Source: Pedobacter endophyticus
Lineage (GTDB): Bacteria > Bacteroidota > Bacteroidia > Sphingobacteriales > Sphingobacteriaceae
Reading direction: 5' to 3'
Assembly (NCBI RefSeq): GCF_015679185.1
Contig: NZ_CP064939.1
Span: 1,116,001-1,180,000 of the forward strand
Length of the DNA: 64,000 bases
Shown here: positions 26,501 to 34,441 of the stretch, piece by piece
Layout: every line of letters begins with the position of its first letter
Position numbering within the stretch: position 1 is the first letter of the stretch
Program-made: the position numbers and the translations under genes
Notes under the pieces: model-generated
What the model was told of the DNA's origin: nothing
What the model saw: the letters and a program-made list of their open reading frames with translations, nothing else
Database searches by the model: none

Positions 26501-26793
26501 ACTAGCCGCAGAGTCTTATATCCTACCGCAGAAAATGTCAATGTGTCAGGCAGCATGGAAAGAGAAATATTAAACCTTCCATCCTGATCTGTTTGTGAAC
26601 GCCCGCCTTTTGCCCCCGTGACGCTCAAGGTAACCGCTTCCCCTCCCATTGCCCTGGCTTTACCCGAAATTTTAATTCCCGTTCTATCCTGGGAGAAAGC
26701 AGATAATACCGAAAACAACAATATCAGAACAGCTGAGATCATCAGCAAAAGGTTCCATTTAAATGTATGCATATTAGATTTTAAACCGCCCAT
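23542..26793 (-). CDS. SusC/RagA TonB-dependent transporter
   Basis: 1083 residues. A signal anchor (MISAVLILLFSVLSAFSQ) is followed by a carboxypeptidase-regulatory-like domain (KISGKARAMGGEAVTLSVTG), a plug (SNLLDRLVGQSSGLLL, then ISIRGLGTINGPLDPLIVLD), SILKDASAASIWGARAGNGV and a long beta-barrel ending in aromatic F. The start at 26793 has an unusually strong GGAGGGG Shine-Dalgarno 8-9 bp upstream, rare in Bacteroidota. ATG 26772 is the alternative. It begins 1 bp after tlpA. Together with SusD it imports an unidentified nutrient. Confidence 0.93.
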   Translation of the reverse strand: MGGLKSNMHTFKWNLLLMISAVLILLFSVLSAFSQDRTGIKISGKARAMGGEAVTLSVTGAKGGRSQTDQDGRFNISLSMLPDTLTFSAVGYKTLRLVVSSLDQLINVELSSAAVNLGDVRVNTGYQLLRPNETNGAVAVINSDQLNARGGSNLLDRLVGQSSGLLLNIGKTNPNNPQNKTNISIRGLGTINGPLDPLIVLDGFIYDSDISNLNPLDIENVSILKDASAASIWGARAGNGVIVITTKKGKFNQRYETSFSSSVFVSAVPDLFRSPQMSSSDYIEVERTMFNNGFFDARISSTPFAALSPAIELLLAKGNGTISNQSAEDALNKLKGIDARESYLNEFYTHALTQQYGLNLKGGDSKHAFGLSVSYDKSLGETHASSDKINISLSNDFKLTGRLSLSSKVYFTHNKTASGRPAFGSVSVGGSILPYLSFRDAEGNALPVATAYRSAYTDTAGQGKLLDWKFYPAEDYLHRKNNATQQEIFATVALKYRLLTGLNLDLSYQYQRQRSDLAALSDEQSYFARDLVNSFTQINRATEVIRYVIPKGGILNSSEGVLSSSTARAQLNLNRSFGAHQVNAILGGEAKGSDASSSSLTRFGYTQDPLTFVNVDVVNSYPNFLRGTSSIIGSGQSVSATQYRFLSFYANAAYTYHNLYTLSASARKDGSNIFGANTNDRWKPLWSAGLGWLISGEGFYKSIVLPELRLKATFGYSGNVDLTKTALPIATYNTSPITGLRTSRISSINNPDLKWEQLSQLSLGADFAFKDKRVSGSVSYFVKKGTDLYGPAAYDYTGWGRSETLVRNVADMRGRGAEVELHSKNLKLGDFNWNTDAYFTYSVAKTVKYSNAASAGLGQLLNPGTRITPIEGKPLYAIGGLAWAGLDEEGNPLGYLNGQVSKDYAAIFSAANRSGEGIVYYGSASPVHFGSLINTFIFRNIALSVNISYKLGYYAMKPTISYSGLVNNGIGHSDYALRWKEPGDESLTTIPSFIYPVDQNRDAFYASSEVNIFGADNIRLDYINLSYKPNWVKVKKVFRSLEVFTAIQNAGILWRANSFGIDPDYSSNIPPSRAYLFGLKGSF

Positions 26794-26794
26794 A

Positions 26795-27424
26795 TCACAT
26801 CCCCTCCTTTCCGATCACAACCTGCTCACCGTCTAAAAAACGGCGCACATTCTGCTGATTCAGCGTACCGTATCCGCTAACAGCCTTTATCCTACCATCA
26901 CTGCCGACCCATACATAACAAGGTAGCCTGCGGATTTTAAAATACTCAGAAAAAAGCTCGGGCTGCGCTACAAAAGGAACCGAAAACCCCTCGTGATCCT
27001 TCAAAAAGGAACTGACAAACAGAGCTAACTTTCCCTCACCACGGTCACGGGCAGATGAATTCACCAGCACAATCCTTAACTCCTGCCCATTTACCTTCAA
27101 TAGGCTGTCCACATGCGGCAGGCTCTTGATACAGCTCCCACACCAGCTCGCCCAGAAGTCCAGTATCAAAGGCTTACCCTTAAAATCTGCCAGTCTCAAA
27201 GAAGTGCCTACTCGGGCGCCAAGTAACTTAAGTTCTGCATGAAACAGAGAATCAGGAAGAGCCTGGCCAACGGAAAGCCCAATGGCCTGGTCAGGTTCCT
27301 GTGCTGCAGCCCTATTTGCGGAAAGGGCCGGAACCAGCAAAAAAAATATCAATATCTTAAAAATTCCATCACAAAATTTGGAGCAGAAAAATCCCCTGAC
27401 GATAGAAATCGTTGTTTGGTTCAT
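26795..27424 (-). CDS. TlpA-type exported thiol-disulphide oxidoreductase
   Basis: 209 residues from ATG 27424 (MNQTTISIVRGFF). The frame is open 22 codons further, but that extension lacks leader character. A hydrophobic leader (IFKILIFFLLVPALSANRAAA) is followed by a thioredoxin fold with LADFKGKPLILDFWASWCGSC (active-site CGSC) and IRRLPCYVWVGSDGRI containing the cis-Pro region. TlpA-like proteins act in the periplasm on disulphides. As first gene of a susCD operon it may act on the same ligand system as the MauE and DUF6520 proteins. Confidence 0.88.
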   Translation of the reverse strand: MNQTTISIVRGFFCSKFCDGIFKILIFFLLVPALSANRAAAQEPDQAIGLSVGQALPDSLFHAELKLLGARVGTSLRLADFKGKPLILDFWASWCGSCIKSLPHVDSLLKVNGQELRIVLVNSSARDRGEGKLALFVSSFLKDHEGFSVPFVAQPELFSEYFKIRRLPCYVWVGSDGRIKAVSGYGTLNQQNVRRFLDGEQVVIGKEGM

Positions 27425-27559
27425 AAAAAAGGTTGGTTTAAGTTGATTAAAAATTCCCGGTCTCTCTAAAAAAACAGAGACTAAATACAATGCAAGGGGA
27501 CCGGATTACTGTTGCATCATTAAAGAACCCATTAAAAAGTCCCCCCGCATTGCCAAACT

Positions 27560-27910
27560 CTATACGGGATTCTTCGGTTTTAAGGCATACAGCCGATTAA
27601 AGGGATAACAGCTACTTACCTCCATGGCCAACTCCTCTTCAACTGTTAAATAAAACGGGACAATAAAACTGAGGTTACCAATAAAATCCCAGACCACATT
27701 GCCGTAAACCGTCCAGAAACAGGTAAAATCATCAGGCACAGGTTTCTCGCCATCTGAATGCTGCAATATCTGGTCAGCCAAAGGCTTCTCCACCGCAACC
27801 TGTTCCTGCCCACTACCACCTGTATGCCACACGCTCAATTCCGCAACCGGGCTATACAAAAAAGCCCAGCAGAGAAAAAAATGCGGCAGGTAGTGATTAT
27901 TGGTTATCAT
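27560..27910 (-). CDS. Hypothetical protein upstream of tlpA
   Basis: 116 residues. An N-terminal hydrophobic stretch (YLPHFFLCWAFLYSPVAEL) could be a leader. The middle is soluble, and FTCFWTVYGNVVWDFIGNLS is aromatic-rich. No family is recognised. Its ATG overlaps the end of another short frame (27907-28116) in an ATGA arrangement. It is in the same direction as tlpA-susC-susD. Coding status is moderate. Confidence 0.4.
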   Translation of the reverse strand: MITNNHYLPHFFLCWAFLYSPVAELSVWHTGGSGQEQVAVEKPLADQILQHSDGEKPVPDDFTCFWTVYGNVVWDFIGNLSFIVPFYLTVEEELAMEVSSCYPFNRLYALKPKNPV

Positions 27911-28116
27911 GGTAAAGGGTTAGTTAGGGTAAAATGAATTGGGATCGAAAAAAGAGTACTCACCCTATTCCATAAATAAAGACAAAAACCAGCCCCTCCG
28001 CCTAAAAACAGGCAGATACGGCAAACCGAATTGCGAATTAGAAAAAAGATACTTACCTTGGGAATGCGAATAACCATTGTAGCACCCTTGCCTAAAATGC
28101 AATAAAGGGCTGGCAC
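27907..28116 (-). CDS. Possible small membrane protein
   Basis: 69 residues, with a possible internal start at ATG 28077 (MVIRIPKVSIFFLI). It has one hydrophobic segment with a GGGAGFCLYLW piece. It overlaps the next gene by 4 bp, which is the main support. It may be a chance frame. Confidence 0.25.
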   Translation of the reverse strand: MPALYCILGKGATMVIRIPKVSIFFLIRNSVCRICLFLGGGAGFCLYLWNRVSTLFSIPIHFTLTNPLP

Positions 28117-28683
28117 CAGGCTAAACTAACCCACCGGGAATAAGTGCGCTCTCTCACACCAACCTCCTGTTTTTTATTGGGCTATTTTATACCTGTAATT
28201 CCAGCGCGCATTACGATGGAGAACAAATTACGTTCTTTAATAATAGTTGTAGGGAATAATCCTTTATCACTTCCTTGAAATGATAACAATTGATGGCGCG
28301 TAATTTTTTCGTTTTCATAAACGGTTAACTTTTATGTAAAACGATGCGGACTCAAAAAGCAAACTGAAACCAGATTGATAAGGAACCAATAAGGCGGACT
28401 CCAATGCTTTTGCTAGTGGTACCGTCAAGAACCGCTCAGACCGAGATCTGAGTCCACAAAAGACTAACATGAAGTCCGCCCTATTGAATATAAGATATCA
28501 CGAAGATAGCAAAACTCAATAGATACGGCGAACTCACGATCATCTCATGTGGAAAGTTTGACGGTTTTCTAGCATGAGTGACATCGTTAAAGCCAGGTTT
28601 ACCCTAACTCTATTTGTCGCTATAAATAACTGATAACAAATATAGTAAAATAAAACAACGCTCCAAAAGGTCGGAGCAATTTT
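28117..28683. other. Intergenic region with imperfect long inverted repeat
   Basis: About 570 bp with no gene. The only clear structure is the inverted repeat annotated at 28388-28485. A small inverted repeat GCTCC/GGAGC (28660-28677) precedes the XRE gene and could be its operator. Confidence 0.35.
28388..28485. repeat. 13-bp inverted repeat flanking 72 bp
   Basis: AATAAGGCGGACT (28388-28400) and AGTCCGCCCTATT (28473-28485) are inverted repeats with one mismatch. Further GGACTC/GAGTCC pieces occur at about 28347 and 28450. The size and spacing suit a structured RNA or a small non-autonomous element remnant. There is no ORF inside. Confidence 0.4.
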
Positions 28684-29037
28684 ATGAAAAAATATTCAGC
28701 AATCATATCTGAGTTGGATTACAAGATTATTCTTAAAGTAAAACAACTAAGGGAACAAGAAGGTCTTTCTCAAAGAGATCTAAGTGAAGAAATGAAGCTT
28801 AGTAAAAGTTTTGTTGGAAAAGTTGAGGCTTTAGGACAACCAGATAAATACAGCATCAGGCATTTGAATTTGATTGCTAAAGCGCTAAAGATGAAATCAG
28901 TTATAGGATTAATCCCGAAAGGGATTCAGGAATATGATATGATTGAAATAACTTACGAAAAAATCCCGAAGGTTAATAAAGACGGTAGTGAAAGTAAACA
29001 ATTTTTGGAAAAAATAATTCAGATTAGAGAGATATAA
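28684..29037 (+). CDS. XRE-type helix-turn-helix regulator
   Basis: 117 residues. The HTH is REQEGLSQRDLSEEMKLSKS followed by FVGKVEALGQPDKYSIRHLN, a standard five-helix XRE domain at about residues 20-75. The C-terminal 45 residues are charged. No toxin partner is next to it. It may be a free-standing regulator or an orphan antitoxin. AT-rich codon use differs from the SusCD neighbours, which suggests transfer. Confidence 0.8.
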   Translation: MKKYSAIISELDYKIILKVKQLREQEGLSQRDLSEEMKLSKSFVGKVEALGQPDKYSIRHLNLIAKALKMKSVIGLIPKGIQEYDMIEITYEKIPKVNKDGSESKQFLEKIIQIREI

Positions 29038-29131
29038 AAGGGAAGTAAATCTAAGATCAATCAAAGTGAAGAAGAAATAGGAAGTTTGTTTGGGGGAGTT
29101 GAGAGATAGGCTTATAAAAACAAACTCCCCG

Positions 29132-29540
29132 CTAACCAAAAAGAAAAATAATAACACTTTCTTCATTTATTTCTGCCTTTGCAATGTTTGTTCCAGTGGC
29201 AACTAAGGAACGTGTTATGTGGTCCAACAAAAAAGGACTAATTAGGTTCAGCTGAAGCTGGTGCCAATAGGACAATGAAGATTTAATTTCTTTTACTTTG
29301 TTTAAGACCTGATCCCTTTCTAAACCGTCTTGTATTTCATAGTTTGTCCTGATATAAATTACAGTTTCTCGCGGAATGCTCAATTCAATCGTCTTATGGG
29401 TTACTGGACGGAAAGCTCCCATTTCTATAAACCGGGAAACATGCTTTCAGGATATTTAATGTGATATAAGGGCTTGATTAACATTGAAAGACCAAAAGAA
29501 ATCTTATTTTGTAGATTAGCGATGGCGCTTTCGATCTTGT
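29132..29540 (-). pseudogene. 3' remnant of an unidentified gene, frameshifted
   Basis: The longest frame (29132-29422) gives 96 residues: VTHKTIELSIPRETVIYIRT, then SSLSYWHQLQLNLISPFLLD and SLVATGTNIAKAEINEESV. The protein-like text continues upstream in another frame (KIESAIANLQNKISFGLSML, then KPLYHIKYPESMFPGL) up to about 29540, with a break near 29430. The joined text reads like the C-terminal part of a longer conserved protein that I cannot name. Upstream it abuts the DUF5107 remnant. Confidence 0.5.
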
Positions 29541-29544
29541 CAGA

Positions 29545-30545
29545 ATCCGAATAGGTTCGGGAATTTCGTTTTCATTTTCACTTTCCCATTCCCAATCAAT
29601 CAATACATTCCCTTTTTCATCGGTAATACTAATCAGCAATTGATTGGGGTCTCCGTCACAATCAATTTCCTTGCAGTAAGAAAGTGTTGGCGACGCATTG
29701 TAGGTATCGGCTAATAGTTCACGATCGCCATTTTTAAGTACAATTTTTGTATGGGGTAAATGCCTGTGATCTAAACTTTAACGATCAATTTCTTATCAAT
29801 CTGCTCTACGTTTACCATTGCGTTTTTAGAAGCATTTTCTACAACACCCAAATTGCGGTAAGGCATATAATATTGCACAAAATCCTTGTATTCGCCTGGC
29901 ATTATCCACGAAAAATCGGGATGATTGTCGGTATACACCCCGCACATAAGTTCAATATAGGGACCATCTTCGTCGGTGAGGTTCCGATCCCAAGCCTGCC
30001 CGAAATCCCCGTTGCCCCAGGTCCATTGATTTTTGCCCGGAGAGATATGATGGTTGTCAACATGCAACAAACCGCCTTTACTGTCGTTTTCGTACCCACT
30101 ACAAAATTGTATTTGGAACAAACCGCCAGATAAGACGTTGGAACGGGAATATTTTTATAGCGAGAATATCGGTACCCGGCGAATAATCTACTTTGTAATA
30201 AGTTCCCTTTGCAATCGAGAAAGAAGAAAACATCACGTTTGCCATGATCAAAAACAGCGTTCACGTCAGGTGGAAAAACAGACTGATAGTCATCATTAGC
30301 CTTTACCGCCGGATTTGCCCACCATAAAAAAGTTTGTGGAAATGGTGTTCTGTTGTATAATGGGCCTTTAATTTCAAGGTAGTTTTTATCAGGATAAAGG
30401 GTAAACCCGATCGTTCCCTTTGTTCTGAACATCTTTCTACTTCGTTGCACCAAACTGTTGCGCTGCCATCTTCGTTTTCCTCAATGTAGAGTCAACGGCA
30501 TCGAAAGTGGAAGGGCGGTGATGCTGGGGCCAGTTAAAATGAGCC
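29545..30545 (-). pseudogene. Remnant of a DUF5107 (TPR-associated) protein
   Basis: Three frames carry consecutive parts of the same protein: HFNWPQHHRPSTFDAVD (about 30490-30540), then GTIGFTLYPDKNYLEIKG and FPQTFLWWANPAVKANDDYQ (30150-30450), then ENDSKGGLLHVDNHHISPGK and GQAWDRNLTDEDGPYIELMC (29771-30110), then HTKIVLKNGDRELLADTYNA and DEKGNVLIDWEWESE to about 29550. This order is that of DUF5107 proteins from Bacteroidota. Several indels separate the parts, both ends are missing, and the 5' side is cut by the repeats at 30552. It is dead. Confidence 0.75.
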
Positions 30546-30551
30546 AAGCGA

Positions 30552-30617
30552 CCACTTTTAAGCGAAACAGTGGCCATTTTGCAGAAAACAAGTGGCCACT
30601 TTTGGAATAATCTCCAA
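30552..30617. repeat. 22-bp direct repeats, likely IS21-type element end
   Basis: CCACTTTTAAGCGAAACAGTGG (30552-30573) and the matching block 30574-30595 (CCATTTTGCAG...CAAGTGG) are two 22-bp units, followed by a third start CCACTTTTGGAATAATCTCC at 30596. Multiple short repeats of this size are typical of IS21-family ends. The transposase genes are absent. The repeats separate the DUF5107 remnant from the sialic-acid operon, so an IS-mediated deletion probably joined the two. Confidence 0.5.
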
Positions 30618-30657
30618 TCCACAACCTGATTTTAATATCTTAAAATGTCACTATACC

Positions 30658-32928
30658 TCACTCATCCACTTCCGTGAAGGTGAACATCCATTTTTCAGGA
30701 TTATTCCAGTTTTTGCCTGCGAATTTCCCGATAGGGGCTTTAACAACTACAGTGTTCCATCCTTTGCGAATGTGAACGGTTGTCGGTTTCCGATATTCAT
30801 AACCTTCATCTGAAAGAGGAATCTCAAGCCCCCCCTGTTGCCCGGCGTGAAGCCAGTTAGGAGGAGGGATGATCTCCCCATTAATCAAAATTTGAGAATG
30901 ATGATTATCCCATTGACCTAATGGTGGTGAATCAGTTGCCTGCGATCTTGAAAAATTGTTAAAACCAATCCAAAAACTTTTTACCGTATCCTTCTCAGAC
31001 CATATTTTGCGACTTGCGTACCAGGTCGTATTTTCTTTTGGATCTTTTAAAACACCCTGTATTTTTGGGGCCCACCAGTGCCTGAAAATAATTGTTCCTC
31101 CAATTGTATTTTGAGAAACTTCACTATTTAAATCAAAATGATCAAGTTCAGGATCAAATTTTTGAGCGAGATTCCCACTATTATTATAAGGACCATACAA
31201 AGCCCACTTTAATTCAGTTTGTTTTGAATAAGGAAAAGGAAGTTCTTTAAAAAATTCTTTTTTATGATCCATTAGTCGGGCTTCAAAATCTTTAAAACTT
31301 TTCAGTGCTTCATGACCGTTCAAATCAATATTAGCTACCCACGGCTTGTATCCGTTACCCACCCAGCTCCGCTCGGCAAAAGCAAGAATTGCAGGATAAA
31401 CGCCATTCATTTTGATCAGATCTATTTGCTCCGCCACCGCCCTGTCGGGCCAAAGGCAGAGCGTTGCGCCTAACGCCTGCTGGTTACCTGAATCCGCACC
31501 GGCAAGCTGTCTGTTAAAAATAGTAACTACGCTTTCCAGCGGGTCCATGTGGTTTAGGTACAGGTGACGAGAATCGATGTATTGTATGTTCGTTTTACTG
31601 GATGTTACCGGGGCATCGTCCATCCATAGCTGGCGTATAGTAGATTGATCGAAATTGCCTCCCGGTTCCCAGCCAATAACCTTTTTGTTTAAAGACTTAA
31701 GAAAAGCAGAAATAGCGGAAAGAAAGTTCTTTTGGGTAATTTTAACCTCATCGGCCCCAATATGAATATAGGGAATATCGTACGTTTCGAAAATTTCAGC
31801 CAGAATATTTTTTACGATTGTAAGGCCCGAATCGCTTTGCATATCCACTTTCATTGCCCGCTTAAATGCGGCACTGTGGCCAGGTATATCAATTTCGGGC
31901 ACCAAAAGTATATGGCGCTCTTTGCAATAGTTTATCAGTTCCCTCATTTCGCTCTGCGTATAATACATGCCTTTGTTTCTTTCCATAAACTCGGGCCGGG
32001 TGAGTTGCGGGTATCGCTTTATTTCGAGGCGCCAGGCAATATCTTCTGTTAAATGCAAATGAAAAATATTCAGCTTGTACAACGCCATTTTATCAATCTG
32101 CGTTTTAAGCAGCGCAACCGACTGATAGTTACGGCCAACATCAACCATGTATCCCCGCCATTTAAATGCTGGCGAATCTTCAATGTCTACCGCATCTACA
32201 TAATAGCCATCGCGTGCAAGTTGGGTTAAGGTTTGTACGCCGTAATACAAACCCACCTTGTCTTGCGCACCAATCACTACATCTTGCCCGGTTACGTTTA
32301 AGGTATATGAGCCAGGTTTTTTGATGTCTGTTTTTGAGCGATTGATTTCCACCTTGATGGAGTACCAGGCATCGGCCTGCATCTTTGTAGTAAGTGAAGC
32401 GACTATTCCTAGCTTGCTCAGCATCTGTTTGAGTGCAAGGGCTTCATTCAGCAGAGAATCAGCTTTGTAATAAATATACTTTACTTTATAAAGCGGGAAC
32501 AAACCTTGCACTCGGGTCACCTGTTTTGGCCGCGGAATTAAAGAAGGTTCTTGTTCAAGGCCCTTTACATAAGGAAAAATCAGGTGCTTCCATAAAGCGT
32601 ATCCGGCCCCGGTAAGATGGAGCCCATCATTGGTAAATTCACCTTTCAACATGCCGTTATCATCGGTAAAAGACGAATGCAGATTGATAAATACATAAGA
32701 TGTTGACGTGGCATTTTTGGCCAGCATGCTATTTAACTTTTTTACCAGATCTGCTTTGGCAGTATGCCCGCTAAATGTTTTAAAGTTGTTGTTTACCGGA
32801 AGCAGGCTTTGTACAAAAATAGCTGTAGCCGGAGTTTCGTGTTTTAAATATTTGATGATCAGCGATAGCTTGGCAAAAATACTATCGACAGAGAGGCCCT
32901 TTGCAAGATCGTTTATGCCAATCATCAA
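30658..32928 (-). CDS. GH20 beta-N-acetylhexosaminidase part of a frameshifted SGNH-GH20 gene
   Basis: 756 codons in this frame. Residues 1-125 are the second half of an SGNH hydrolase domain (MMIGINDLAKG with block III, then FTNDGLHLTGAGYALW with the catalytic D-x-x-H as DGLH). From about 130 comes a GH20 N-terminal domain (IPRPKQVTRVQG, YYGVQTLTQLA) and then the catalytic barrel: AFKWRGYMVDVGRNYQ, NIFHLHLTEDIAWRLEIKRY, VPEIDIPGHS, YIHIGADEV with the Asp-Glu pair, and KKVIGWEPGG. The last 180 residues form a beta-sandwich. The true start lies upstream at 33238 in another frame. It should remove terminal GlcNAc/GalNAc exposed after sialidase action. It is the last gene of the sialic-acid operon. 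Confidence 0.88.
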   Translation of the reverse strand: MMIGINDLAKGLSVDSIFAKLSLIIKYLKHETPATAIFVQSLLPVNNNFKTFSGHTAKADLVKKLNSMLAKNATSTSYVFINLHSSFTDDNGMLKGEFTNDGLHLTGAGYALWKHLIFPYVKGLEQEPSLIPRPKQVTRVQGLFPLYKVKYIYYKADSLLNEALALKQMLSKLGIVASLTTKMQADAWYSIKVEINRSKTDIKKPGSYTLNVTGQDVVIGAQDKVGLYYGVQTLTQLARDGYYVDAVDIEDSPAFKWRGYMVDVGRNYQSVALLKTQIDKMALYKLNIFHLHLTEDIAWRLEIKRYPQLTRPEFMERNKGMYYTQSEMRELINYCKERHILLVPEIDIPGHSAAFKRAMKVDMQSDSGLTIVKNILAEIFETYDIPYIHIGADEVKITQKNFLSAISAFLKSLNKKVIGWEPGGNFDQSTIRQLWMDDAPVTSSKTNIQYIDSRHLYLNHMDPLESVVTIFNRQLAGADSGNQQALGATLCLWPDRAVAEQIDLIKMNGVYPAILAFAERSWVGNGYKPWVANIDLNGHEALKSFKDFEARLMDHKKEFFKELPFPYSKQTELKWALYGPYNNSGNLAQKFDPELDHFDLNSEVSQNTIGGTIIFRHWWAPKIQGVLKDPKENTTWYASRKIWSEKDTVKSFWIGFNNFSRSQATDSPPLGQWDNHHSQILINGEIIPPPNWLHAGQQGGLEIPLSDEGYEYRKPTTVHIRKGWNTVVVKAPIGKFAGKNWNNPEKWMFTFTEVDE

Positions 32929-33238
32929 AAATATTTTTTTGCGGGCGGCGTTTCGCTATTTCGGGTAAGCGGTTAATGATGCCTGCGGTGGTTTCTCCGC
33001 TAATACCAAAATTCAATAGGTTTGCGTCTCCGAAAAGTGCCGGCCATTCGCCGCCATCCGTTAAACTGTCTCCGATAAACAGTACCGGGTTTTTATAGCC
33101 GGGCAGCAGTTCGAACTCACTTTTTTGTTGCCAATAGTAAGTTGGGAAAGCACTTGCCGGATAAGATGGCAGAACGACCTGCGAAAATCCGCTGAGCGAT
33201 AAAACAATAAAAAAGAGAATGGTTAGCGTTGTTTTCAT
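32882..33238 (-). CDS. N-terminal SGNH-esterase part of the frameshifted SGNH-GH20 gene
   Basis: The correct gene start: signal peptide MKTTLTILFFIVLSLSGFSQ, then VLFIGDSLTDGGEWPALFGD (block I, catalytic Ser) and NFGISGETTAGIINRLPEIA (block II Gly). At about 32935 the frame runs into an A7 run and shifts. Reading KKIFLMIGINDLAKG requires a one-base correction into the downstream frame, after which the protein continues without further defects. The intact product would be about 860 residues. A single indel in a homopolymer may be a sequencing error, a phase-variable switch or a recent mutation. Confidence 0.85.
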   Translation of the reverse strand: MKTTLTILFFIVLSLSGFSQVVLPSYPASAFPTYYWQQKSEFELLPGYKNPVLFIGDSLTDGGEWPALFGDANLLNFGISGETTAGIINRLPEIAKRRPQKNIFDDWHKRSCKGPLCR

Positions 33239-33253
33239 TTTGTTATCATCAAG

Positions 33254-34441
33254 CTAATACCCTAAACTTTTTAACAGTTCTGCGCAGTACCATTCCTGGC
33301 GGGGAAGATGAAAAGGGCCTTTAAAAAGATTCCCTTTGGCAGTTTGTGCCAGTGAACCATCTTTATGGAGATACCCGAACCACTCGCCATTTTCTTTATC
33401 GTAAAACTTTTCGTACGAATAATCGTGAACCATTTTATGCCATTGCGCATACTTTTCATTGCCCGTTAAGGTGTAGGCAAGCAGTGTAGCAATAATGGTT
33501 TCGTTGTGTGGCCACCAAAATTTCATGTCGTGCCAGTATTCCTGAACAGGCTTACCGTATACATCTTTAAAGTAAAATATTCCGCCATGCGTTTTGTCCC
33601 AACCCCGTTCCCACATATAATCGAGCATTTTACAGCCAAGGCTGATCAACTCGGGGTCGTTGTTGCGGTATTTGGCTTCGTGAAGAATAAACCATGCGCC
33701 TTCTATTGCGTGCCCGGGGTTAAGGGTTCGGCCGTCGATATGATTGATGATCGAACCATCGGGGGCAACCTGCTCCATTACACATTTGATATCGTGTTTA
33801 ACAAAATCATTTTTAATCTCTTCTATCCACCTCATAATCCATTCATCGCAGCGCTCATCGCCAATGGTTTCACGAAGCTGCTGAGCGGTATTGATCATAA
33901 TCATTGGCACACCAATGCCCTTTGCAGGGCGGGTTGAAGTAAACTTGGCCGGCAGCAAATGGGGTTGGGTTGAATAGGCGATGCATTTACCAAACAGATC
34001 TCTGGCTTTTTCGGCAGCCTGTTGGTCGCCGCTAGCCTTTGCATACGCTGCATTGGCGATGATTGCAAAGGTTTCCGAAAAATAATAACGCCGCTTACGG
34101 ATGGGCTTACCCTCGCGGGTGAGGTGAAAAAACATCCTTCCATCGGTATCAAAACCATGTTTATTCAAAAAATCGATGCCCGATTTTGCGCCGTCGAGCC
34201 ATTCTTGTTTGGCTTCTACCGTGTTATAAAGCGTAGCGAGCAGCCATGCGCCACGTCCTTGAATCCAAACCGCTTTGTCATCGTCAATTAAGCTGCCGTC
34301 AGCATCTCGCATAAACAGGTAGCCACCATGCTCGCGATCAATTGATCTTGGAAACCAGAATGGAACGGTATTTTCTAATAATTGTTTCCTGTAAAATTCC
34401 GAAAGGTGTTTAAGGTGTTGGTTGCTATAACTCATCATCAT
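33254..34441 (-). CDS. N-acylglucosamine 2-epimerase (ManNAc to GlcNAc)
   Basis: 395 residues, the usual AGE length. The alpha6/alpha6-barrel signatures are present: FWFPRSIDREHGGYLFMRD, WIQGRGAWLLATLYNTV, YYFSETFAIIANAAYA, LNPGHAIEGAWFI (active-site His) and FWWPHNETIIATLLAY. In Bacteroidota the epimerase converts ManNAc, the product of sialic acid lyase, to GlcNAc without ATP-dependent kinase/epimerase steps. It abuts the esterase gene with no gap and lies 15 bp before the SGNH-GH20 gene. No signal peptide is seen, so it is cytoplasmic. Confidence 0.93.
   Translation of the reverse strand: MMMSYSNQHLKHLSEFYRKQLLENTVPFWFPRSIDREHGGYLFMRDADGSLIDDDKAVWIQGRGAWLLATLYNTVEAKQEWLDGAKSGIDFLNKHGFDTDGRMFFHLTREGKPIRKRRYYFSETFAIIANAAYAKASGDQQAAEKARDLFGKCIAYSTQPHLLPAKFTSTRPAKGIGVPMIMINTAQQLRETIGDERCDEWIMRWIEEIKNDFVKHDIKCVMEQVAPDGSIINHIDGRTLNPGHAIEGAWFILHEAKYRNNDPELISLGCKMLDYMWERGWDKTHGGIFYFKDVYGKPVQEYWHDMKFWWPHNETIIATLLAYTLTGNEKYAQWHKMVHDYSYEKFYDKENGEWFGYLHKDGSLAQTAKGNLFKGPFHLPRQEWYCAELLKSLGY

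Noticed and set aside
28684..29422. Toxin-antitoxin pair made of the XRE protein and the leftward 96-codon frame
   Set aside because: The two are convergent rather than in one operon, and the leftward frame is the tail of a broken longer gene.
29747..30453. Rightward and leftward long frames across the DUF5107 remnant as separate genes
   Set aside because: The leftward frames are successive pieces of one broken DUF5107 protein. The rightward frames are their antisense shadows.
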